Source: Firmicutes bacterium FC7
GTDB taxonomy: Bacteria > Bacillota > Clostridia > Tissierellales > Tissierellaceae
NCBI GenBank assembly: GCA_022760735.1
Contig: JAKELU010000002.1
Location: forward strand, 1 to 64,000
Direction of reading: 5' to 3'
Length of the DNA stretch: 64,000 nt
Shown here: positions 25,698-31,842 of the stretch, one piece after another
How positions within the stretch are numbered: position 1 is the stretch's first letter
Layout: each line of letters opens with the position of its first letter
Position numbers and translations under genes: made by a program
The notes under the pieces: model-generated
Seen by the model: only the letters and a program-made list of their open reading frames with translations
The model's database searches: none
What the model was told of the DNA's origin: nothing

Positions 25698-26054
25698 TTA
25701 ATCCTTACTATCAAGGTCCTCTTTTTCTTCAACTTTAACTTTCTTTTCTTCCTTCTTCTTCAAGTTTTTAGAGAATTTTTCTATAAGCCTATCAACCTCT
25801 TCATGAGGTCGTGGTATTACATGACTAGATATTACTGTGCCAACTCTATTGCCAGCTATGACTCCAGCCTCTACAGCTGCCTTTACTGCAGCTACTTCTC
25901 CTGCAATATTAATTGTTACACCTACAGCTTTGTCCACACCTATTACCTTTTCTACTCCAATTAAGGTAATGTCAGCTGCTTTACTAGCTGCATCCAAGGC
26001 TGTAACAGCTGTTGTCAATCCACGTGTCTCTATAAGCCCTAGTGCTTTATTCAT
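25698..26054 (-). CDS. BMC-H shell protein 2, variant pore loop and charged C-terminal tail
   Basis: 118 aa. The BMC fold is clear ('ALGLIETRGLTTAVTALDAA', 'AAVKAAVEAGVIAG', 'SSHVIPRPHEEVDRLIEKF'), but the pore region reads 'VEKVIGVDKAVGVTINIAGEV', about 3-4 residues longer than in the sister proteins and lacking the usual small-residue pore. A 25-residue Lys/Glu-rich tail follows the fold. A changed pore suggests a different passenger, and the tail may face the lumen or cytosol for docking. Its role is inferred. Confidence 0.95.
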   Translation of the reverse strand: MNKALGLIETRGLTTAVTALDAASKAADITLIGVEKVIGVDKAVGVTINIAGEVAAVKAAVEAGVIAGNRVGTVISSHVIPRPHEEVDRLIEKFSKNLKKKEEKKVKVEEKEDLDSKD

Positions 26055-26074
26055 ATGACACCTCCAAACTCAAA

Positions 26075-26302
26075 TTAACGGCCATTTTTAATATAGTTAA
26101 CTGCTTCATCAAGGGACATTATTTTTGCAGAAGTATTTTCTACAACTGCCTTTTTATCACCATGAATTATTTCCTTGATAAGACTAATTTGCCTGTCATC
26201 TAAATTGCCTTCAACTTTTGAAAAGCCGCTATTTGTGTACTTATTGCTTTGAACATTGCCTTTTAATTTACTTTTCATATCAATCATAGCTAAGGGGTTC
26301 AT
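26075..26302 (-). CDS. Small protein encoded within the BMC operon, 75 aa
   Basis: I do not recognise this family. It is soluble, with a polar, disordered N-terminal half ('MKSKLKGNVQSNKYTNSG') and a C-terminal half likely to form two helices ('LDDRQISLIKEIIHGDKK', 'MSLDEAVNYIKNG'). It is translated from an ATG eight to nine bases after AGGTGG, immediately behind a BMC-H gene and 20 bases before the next. Conserved position inside the shell block suggests an assembly, cargo-linker or minor lumen protein. Confidence 0.7.
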   Translation of the reverse strand: MNPLAMIDMKSKLKGNVQSNKYTNSGFSKVEGNLDDRQISLIKEIIHGDKKAVVENTSAKIMSLDEAVNYIKNGR

Positions 26303-26314
26303 TTGCTTCACCAC

Positions 26315-26578
26315 CTAAAATATTTTCTCAACTTCATCATGAGGCCTTGGTATAACATTAGCTGAAATAACCTCTGAAACTTGAGCAGCTCTTTCCTTTC
26401 CAGTATCAACAGCTGCCATTACAGCTGCTACCTCACCTGTTACTGTTACCGAAACAAGACCAGAGCCTACCAACTGAAAGTCTAGTATTTTTACATTTGC
26501 AGACTTTAACATTGCATCTGCGGCTTCAATGGCTCCTACAAGACTTCGTGTTTCCACCATTCCTATTGCTTCTCTCAT
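26315..26578 (-). CDS. BMC-H hexameric shell protein 1
   Basis: 87-aa single BMC-domain protein: 'AIGMVETRSLVGAIEAADAM', pore region 'FQLVGSGLVSVTVTGEVAAV', end 'SANVIPRPHDEVEKIF'. The pore has Gly-Ser-Gly, the type seen in shells that pass small polar metabolites. It starts three bases after the UbiD stop codon, so the decarboxylase and shell are tightly coupled. Confidence 0.97.
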   Translation of the reverse strand: MREAIGMVETRSLVGAIEAADAMLKSANVKILDFQLVGSGLVSVTVTGEVAAVMAAVDTGKERAAQVSEVISANVIPRPHDEVEKIF

Positions 26579-26581
26579 TTA

Positions 26582-27937
26582 TTACACCTCCAGGTTCGGG
26601 AAGTATTTCCTAATATCAATCGTTTCATATCCTGGTATCCTAACACGTTCAAACCTTCCATCTGTGTTTAAAGGTTTTGTTGCGTCTATTCCTATCTTGT
26701 CTGTTACCCCTCGTAGATCATGAGAAGGTTCCAGAGATGAACCTAATGCCCCAGGAATAATTACTACATCGTGACTTGCTTGAGCTCTAGTTGTAATTGC
26801 CCATTCTATTTCCCTAGGATTATAAATATCTACATCATCATCTACTATAACAACTTGTTTAAGATCCTTATTTAAGCCTAATGATGCAATGATAGCTGTT
26901 TTTGCTTCCCCTAGTCTTGTTTGTTTCATGGATACAACAGCATTAAATCTATATCCTCCACCTTCTGTCACATAGATATCTTTTATGGTGGATATCTGAT
27001 TTTTTAAGTAAAAGTACAACTCCATTTCCCTTATTAATCCATTAGTCAGGTGTTCTTCTTCACAAGGAAAGGCAGTTTCATATATTGGATTGTTCCTATG
27101 GGTAATACAGTCAATTTCTATAATAGGTTGAGGGGCTTGCTTACCATAATAGCCCATAAGCTCTCCAAATGGACCTTCTAACTCTCTCCTACCAGCTACA
27201 ATTCTACCTTCTAGTACTATCTCTGCATATGCTGGTACTAGGATATCATTGGTCTCACATTTCACAAGCTCCAATGGTTCCCCCCTTAGGGCACTATCTA
27301 TTTCATATTTATCTACTCCATAGGTTCCACTAGGATATTGAGATGCTAGTAAAAATTGTGCATCATACCCTAAAACTATTGCTACATCCAATGATTTGCC
27401 TTCTCTTTCTAACTCTAAGAAATCATTTGTTAACTTATATGAACCTATTAGTGCAGATATTATATTTCCTCTATTTACTTGCATACGTCTTACCGATGTA
27501 AAATGTCTCTTGGTTTCAGGATCCCTTATAACCATTACACCAGCTGTTATGAAGTTTGAAGAATCCAATTCATTAAACCTATTAACTGGTAATATCTTCA
27601 TAATATCAATATTTCTTGTTATTATATTTTCCTTAACAGGCCCAGTATTGACTACCTTATATGGTTTAGGAGATACAAGAGCTTCCATGAATTTATAGTT
27701 TCTATCTTCCTTTGTACAGCCAATAAGATCAAATAATATATCCCTATTACCATATAATCCACCTACAGATCTTATATTGCTGTTTTTTACCTTGTTAAAG
27801 AGAATAGGCATCTTATTATTAAAATGCTTTAAAACTGCTCCCATCTCGTAGTTATAATCAACTTCTCTATTACACTCTAGTAAGTTATTAGAGGCTCTTA
27901 ATCTGTCTAGAGTATATCTAAGCATTTGACGCTCCAC
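26582..27937 (-). CDS. UbiD-family prenyl-FMN decarboxylase, candidate 4-amino-5-imidazolecarboxylate decarboxylase
   Basis: 451 aa. UbiD marks: 'HFTSVRRMQVNRGN' near 145-158 (the conserved Arg region) and 'EIVLEG' at 239-244 with 'ELEGPFGELMGYYG' at 252-265 carrying the acidic active-site residues. 'YETAFPCEEEHL' and 'VVIVDDDVDI' are typical of the family. UbiD enzymes decarboxylate or carboxylate unsaturated and heteroaromatic acids with prenylated FMN made by UbiX, encoded next door. In this operon the expected substrate is 4-amino-5-imidazolecarboxylate. GTG start, eight bases after GAGGAGG; an ATG four codons later is possible. It directly precedes the shell genes, suggesting it is cargo. 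Confidence 0.9.
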   Translation of the reverse strand: MERQMLRYTLDRLRASNNLLECNREVDYNYEMGAVLKHFNNKMPILFNKVKNSNIRSVGGLYGNRDILFDLIGCTKEDRNYKFMEALVSPKPYKVVNTGPVKENIITRNIDIMKILPVNRFNELDSSNFITAGVMVIRDPETKRHFTSVRRMQVNRGNIISALIGSYKLTNDFLELEREGKSLDVAIVLGYDAQFLLASQYPSGTYGVDKYEIDSALRGEPLELVKCETNDILVPAYAEIVLEGRIVAGRRELEGPFGELMGYYGKQAPQPIIEIDCITHRNNPIYETAFPCEEEHLTNGLIREMELYFYLKNQISTIKDIYVTEGGGYRFNAVVSMKQTRLGEAKTAIIASLGLNKDLKQVVIVDDDVDIYNPREIEWAITTRAQASHDVVIIPGALGSSLEPSHDLRGVTDKIGIDATKPLNTDGRFERVRIPGYETIDIRKYFPNLEV

Positions 27938-27978
27938 CTATCTAACCTCCTCTCTTTTGCATCATATTGATAAGTTAG

Positions 27979-28536
27979 TTACTGTCCACTCCATCTTTTT
28001 ATTAAATTGTTATCTATACCAAACATATCTAGAATTCTACCCGTCATATTTAATACAATGTCCTCTAAGGAGTCAGGATGGTTATAGAAGCCTGGACTAG
28101 GAGGGAAAATAGTCACACCAATTCTAGATAATTTCAACATATTTTCCAGGTGGATTGGACTTAGTGGTGTTTCTCGTGGGACTAATATTAGCTTTCTGCC
28201 TTCCTTGATGGCTACATCACAAGCCCTAGATATAAGAGAATCAGAGAAACCGTTTGCAACACTTGCAAGAGTCTTCATAGAGCATGGGACTACTATGGTT
28301 CCATCCACCTTAAAAGAGCCGCTAGCTATAGGTGCTGCAAAGTTTTTATTATCGTGATAATATGTAGCCATGCTCTTTAGTTGGTCAAGGCTTATTCCGC
28401 ATTCATGATTCATTACATATTCGCCCATGGTTGAGACTACTAAATGAGTTTCTATATTTAATTCCTTTAAAGCCTTCAAGAGTGAAACACCGTATATAGC
28501 TCCGCTGCCTCCTGATATTCCAACCACTATTCTCAT
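27979..28536 (-). CDS. ubiX: UbiX-family flavin prenyltransferase
   Basis: Makes the prenylated FMN cofactor for the neighbouring UbiD protein from FMN and dimethylallyl phosphate. 185 aa, normal. Motifs: 'VGISGGSGAIYGVSLLKAL' at the N-terminus (FMN loop), 'VVPCSMKTLASVANGFSDSL' near 81-100 and 'LVPRETPLSPIHLENMLKLS' near 137-156. AAGGAG lies nine bases before the ATG. A 22-nt perfect palindrome separates it from the upstream amidase gene. Confidence 0.94.
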   Translation of the reverse strand: MRIVVGISGGSGAIYGVSLLKALKELNIETHLVVSTMGEYVMNHECGISLDQLKSMATYYHDNKNFAAPIASGSFKVDGTIVVPCSMKTLASVANGFSDSLISRACDVAIKEGRKLILVPRETPLSPIHLENMLKLSRIGVTIFPPSPGFYNHPDSLEDIVLNMTGRILDMFGIDNNLIKRWSGQ

Positions 28537-28559
28537 ATTTAACTCTCCTTATGCCAACC

Positions 28560-28581
28560 AGGGGAAGGATATCCTTCCCCT
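28560..28581. repeat. Perfect 22-nt palindrome between the amidase and ubiX
   Basis: AGGGGAAGGAT is followed at once by its exact reverse complement. There is no T-run on the minus strand. As RNA it makes a stable hairpin just downstream of the amidase stop codon and could protect the amidase message or mark a processing point; as DNA it could bind a dimeric regulator. Confidence 0.6.
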
Positions 28582-28592
28582 ATGTTATTGTT

Positions 28593-29204
28593 TTATCTAA
28601 CCTTATTTTCTGGATCTCCTCCACCAACCCATGGATCCAATCCTTTTTCCCATGCATCCTGATATTCAGCTATTGTCATTACCTTAGTGAATATACTTAA
28701 ATCCTTTAATCCCCACTCATGCATTTCCTTAGTCTTAGAATCAACACCATCACTTAAGGTAATAACCTTATATGCTCTAGCCAATGCATCTGTTGCAGTA
28801 CTTCTAACACAGACATTAGTCCATGTTCCAGTAACTACTACTGTATCTATATTTTCTTCTCTTAGGTATAAATCTAAATCTGTATACGCAAATGCACTAT
28901 GTCTTCTCTTAGGAACAACATATTCGTCACCTTCAGGAGCAAGCTCATCTATAATTTGTGAACCCCATGTTCCAGCAACTGCATGAACAGGACGAACCTT
29001 GAAGTCTGCATCGTTTTTACGATGTGCTTCCTGTATGTGAACTATTTGTATATCATCTTTACCTTCTGCTCTTCTTGCTCTAACCCACTTAAATAATTCC
29101 TGTAATCTTGGAATTATTCTTCCAGCTCCTTCACAATAAAGAGCTCCTTTTGGATTAGCAAAATCATTTAACATATCAATTACTAAAATCGCGTGTCTTG
29201 GCAC
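28593..29204 (-). CDS. Isochorismatase-fold amidohydrolase, candidate ureido-imidazolecarboxylate hydrolase
   Basis: 203 aa with the Asp-Lys-Cys triad of the cysteine hydrolases: D10 ('LVIDMLNDF'), K99 ('VVPKRRHSAF') and C132 ('GTWTNVCVRSTATDA'). This family includes N-carbamoylsarcosine amidase, ureidoacrylate hydrolase and biuret hydrolase, all of which cleave carbamoyl-amines. In this operon the matching step is hydrolysis of the ureido group of 4-ureido-5-imidazolecarboxylate to amine, CO2 and ammonia. The start is the GTG giving 'MPRHAILVID', seven to eight bases after GGGGG; the longer open frame has no ribosome binding site. Confidence 0.88.
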   Translation of the reverse strand: MPRHAILVIDMLNDFANPKGALYCEGAGRIIPRLQELFKWVRARRAEGKDDIQIVHIQEAHRKNDADFKVRPVHAVAGTWGSQIIDELAPEGDEYVVPKRRHSAFAYTDLDLYLREENIDTVVVTGTWTNVCVRSTATDALARAYKVITLSDGVDSKTKEMHEWGLKDLSIFTKVMTIAEYQDAWEKGLDPWVGGGDPENKVR

Positions 29205-29281
29205 TTTATTTCCCCCTTTATTTAAACAATTAAAATAATTCATGTAATTTTGATGAAATATCGAAATCAAAATTTTTTATC

Positions 29282-30880
29282 CTAAAAAGTTATTTGCTTA
29301 GGTAATTGTTGAATGCTTTGTCTCTTTATCCATTGACCAAAGCCTGGTTTTGCAACTATACCCTTGATGCCTCTTATATGCTTATCAATAACTTCTGGAT
29401 GATTTATTCTATAGCTATTTAGATATTCAGCACTATAAAGATCAGGATAATTCTTGAATTGTTCTGGATATTTTTCCTCTACTCCTTCAGGGAAATTATG
29501 AACAATTCTTTGTAGCTCTTCGTCAGTTAATTCTGCTAAGGAGCTTTCTTCTACATCTTCAAATACTAAGTGTCCACGTACTATTGTCTTTGCAACTTTG
29601 CCCTTCAGCTTCATCCCTTCTAATGGAGTATATCCACACATTGAAGCTTGCTCTTTTGGATCGATTACCCATTCTTTATCTAAATTGATTATTGTGAAGT
29701 CTGCATCTGATCCTATGAACATAGCACCTTTCTTAGGATATAGACCATAATGGATTGCCGCATTTTTACTTAATATATCAACTAACTTTGAAAGTGATAT
29801 TCTTCCCTTGTTATAGCCTTCACTTACTAATATAGGAACCATTGTTTCAACGCCTGGGATTCCAGGGAACGCTGTCCATACGTTCATGCCTTCTTTGGCT
29901 TTTTCGCTTTCAATTTCATAAGGCGCATGGTCAGTAGCTATAAAGTCTACACTTCCGTTATTTAATCCTTCCCAAAGCTCTTCATTATCCTTCTTTGTTC
30001 TTAGCGGTGGAGCAATCTTTGCAAATGCACCGTATTTAGACATTGCATCTTGATAGTTAAGAGTTAAATAGTGTGGACATGTTTCACTTGTAACATCAAG
30101 TCCCCTCTTCTTTGCTTCTCCTACCAGTTTAGCTCCAATTCCAGTACTCATATGAACTATATGAAGTCTTGCGCCACTTGCTTCTGCAAAGCTTATTCCT
30201 AATTCTATAGCAACCTTCTCAGCAAGTTCTAATCTAGCCTCTGCCCAAGCAGGACCATCCATTCTTCCTTCTTTTTGGAACTCTTTTACATAATAATCAC
30301 ACATTGCAAAGTTTTCAGCATGGATACCTATTGGTAATCCTGTTTTAGCTACAGCTTTAAAAGCTTCGTACATTTCTGGATCTGTTACTCTTGGGAAAGT
30401 AGGAACTGATGGAGTCATATAGGCCTTATATGCAACTACTCCAAAATCTGCCTGTTCTTGAACATGATCTAGCCATCCTTCTCTTACATCTTCGCCAGTT
30501 ACTCCGCCCCATAATGCAAAGTCTACAAGAGCCTGTGGTTGTACTAGGTCAACTTTAAGTTGTAGTTGCTCAGCACTTCTTACTGATGGTACTGAACAGC
30601 AAGGCATGTCAATAACTGTAGTAATTCCACCTCTTGCTGCCGCAGCTGAACCTGTAAGGAAATTTTCTCTGTGTGGGAAACCTTGATACATGAAATGGGT
30701 ATGGGAATCTATACAACCTGGTAAGGTTAAGTGGCCATTTGCATCAATGATCTCCTTTGCATCAACATTTTCTATTGAATCTACAAAACCAGCTATCTTC
30801 TCATCTTTCACCAAGATGTTTGTCAGTATAGTATCATCGCCCTGAGGTATTCTTGCGTTTTTAATAATTACATCGTACAT
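29282..30880 (-). CDS. Hydantoinase/allantoinase-type cyclic amidohydrolase, candidate xanthine ring-opening enzyme
   Basis: Binuclear-metal amidohydrolase that opens cyclic amides or ureides. Metal ligands: H60 and H62 ('IDSHTHF'), the carboxylated Lys152 ('VVAYKAYMTPS'), H187 ('IHAEN'), H243 ('HIVHMST') and D317 ('ATDHAPY'). At 532 aa it is about 70 residues longer than dihydropyrimidinases or allantoinases; residues 455-532 form an extra tail that ends in a basic amphipathic stretch 'QWIKRQSIQQLPKQI'. First gene of the BMC operon, preceded by GGGGGAGG. In context, hydrolysis of the pyrimidine ring of xanthine is the best guess; allantoin or dihydropyrimidine are alternatives. Confidence 0.88.
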   Translation of the reverse strand: MYDVIIKNARIPQGDDTILTNILVKDEKIAGFVDSIENVDAKEIIDANGHLTLPGCIDSHTHFMYQGFPHRENFLTGSAAAARGGITTVIDMPCCSVPSVRSAEQLQLKVDLVQPQALVDFALWGGVTGEDVREGWLDHVQEQADFGVVAYKAYMTPSVPTFPRVTDPEMYEAFKAVAKTGLPIGIHAENFAMCDYYVKEFQKEGRMDGPAWAEARLELAEKVAIELGISFAEASGARLHIVHMSTGIGAKLVGEAKKRGLDVTSETCPHYLTLNYQDAMSKYGAFAKIAPPLRTKKDNEELWEGLNNGSVDFIATDHAPYEIESEKAKEGMNVWTAFPGIPGVETMVPILVSEGYNKGRISLSKLVDILSKNAAIHYGLYPKKGAMFIGSDADFTIINLDKEWVIDPKEQASMCGYTPLEGMKLKGKVAKTIVRGHLVFEDVEESSLAELTDEELQRIVHNFPEGVEEKYPEQFKNYPDLYSAEYLNSYRINHPEVIDKHIRGIKGIVAKPGFGQWIKRQSIQQLPKQITF

Positions 30881-30912
30881 TTAAAAACCTCCCCCTTTTT
30901 TCTTTAATTCAT

Positions 30913-30929
30913 ATTAGCACAAAGCTAAT
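30913..30929. promoter_or_regulatory. Inverted repeat upstream of the BMC operon
   Basis: ATTAGC, 5-nt spacer, GCTAAT, about 33-49 bases before the amidohydrolase start and within the divergent gap shared with the cyclase-family gene. A possible PucR operator. The rest of the gap 30930-31100 is AT-rich with a TATAAT near 31050 for the rightward gene and no clear -35. Confidence 0.4.
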
Positions 30930-31100
30930 TTATAAACCTTGTTAGAATACAATAAATATTTACTAAGTTTTCATAAAAATATGAGATTTATTTGTATATT
31001 TTTTCTAATTTTTTGTAGTAATTATATATATAATCCCTGCATATTAAAAAGTATAATGTCTTATAAGTGGAAATATGATAAGAAAAAGGGGGGATTTTTT

Positions 31101-31796
31101 TTGGGTCTTAAGCTTATAGATCTATCTCAGGAAATTTATGAAGGTATGACAATATTTCCAATACATCAAAAAACTTTTATAATGACCAATCAAACCCATG
31201 AGCAGAATATGAAGAATACTGGAAGTAAGACCTTAGGTTTTTCAGCTAGAAACTTGCTTATAAGTGAGCATGCAGGAACCCATAGTGATGGAGTTTATGA
31301 GTACAACCCTAAGGGACCTACCATCGATAAGATGCCATTAGAATATTTCTGGGGTAGTGCAATCTGTCTAGATGTTAGTCATATTAGGTATCCAAATTAT
31401 TTTGATCCAAAGGATTTAGAGGAAGCTCTTAGACGATCAGGTCAGGAAATTAGAAAGGGCGACATAGTTCTTCTTTACACAGGACATCATGACAGACACT
31501 TCGGTACTGAAATGTTCCAAAAAGAATATGCAGGGCTAAGCTATGAAGGAGCTAAGTGGCTAGCTGAAAAAGGAGTAGTAAATATAGGGGTAGATGCACC
31601 AGCTGTTGATTTAACACCGGATGACTTAGATTTTTCTGCACACCTAGTATGTGGAGAATACAATATTACAAATACTGAAAATCTATGTAACTTAGATAAG
31701 CTTGTAAATAAGAGGTTCTTGTACATAGGACTGCCACTTAAGATAAGAGATGGTACTGGATCACCAATTAGAGCTGTAGCATTGGTTGAGGAGTAA
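31101..31796 (+). CDS. Cyclase-family (kynurenine formamidase-like) hydrolase
   Basis: 231 aa, metal-dependent hydrolase of the cyclase/isatin hydrolase family. It opens 'LKLIDLSQEIYEGMTIFP' and carries the metal motif 'SEHAGTHSDG' (HxGTHxD) near residue 54, then 'VLLYTGHHDRHFG' and 'LAEKGVVNIGVDAPAVD'. Family members hydrolyse cyclic or N-formyl amides. Start is the TTG at 31101, about seven bases after AAGGGGGGA. It is divergent from the BMC operon and shares its control region, so it may open 4-imidazolone to formiminoglycine or act on a later intermediate. That role is inference. Confidence 0.87.
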   Translation: MGLKLIDLSQEIYEGMTIFPIHQKTFIMTNQTHEQNMKNTGSKTLGFSARNLLISEHAGTHSDGVYEYNPKGPTIDKMPLEYFWGSAICLDVSHIRYPNYFDPKDLEEALRRSGQEIRKGDIVLLYTGHHDRHFGTEMFQKEYAGLSYEGAKWLAEKGVVNIGVDAPAVDLTPDDLDFSAHLVCGEYNITNTENLCNLDKLVNKRFLYIGLPLKIRDGTGSPIRAVALVEE

Positions 31797-31801
31797 AAAC
31801 A

Positions 31802-31842
31802 AAAGATAAAAGAATTACTTTCCAAGTAATTCTTTTATCTTT
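31802..31842. terminator. Bidirectional terminator, cyclase gene / pucR
   Basis: A 19-bp near-perfect stem around a TCC loop, A-rich on the left and T-rich on the right. It overlaps the last codons of pucR. Confidence 0.85.

Noticed and set aside
28593-30880. Pyrimidine degradation (dihydropyrimidinase plus ureidoacrylate or ureidopropionate hydrolase)
   Set aside because: No dihydropyrimidine dehydrogenase or Rut genes; UbiD/UbiX, PucR, guanine and adenine deaminases and xanthine dehydrogenase fit purines better. Not fully excluded without assays.
28593-30880. The known YgeX/YgeY/SsnA-type anaerobic urate/purine cluster
   Set aside because: No diaminopropionate ammonia-lyase-like, YgeW, YgfK or YgeY homologue is present; gene content is different.
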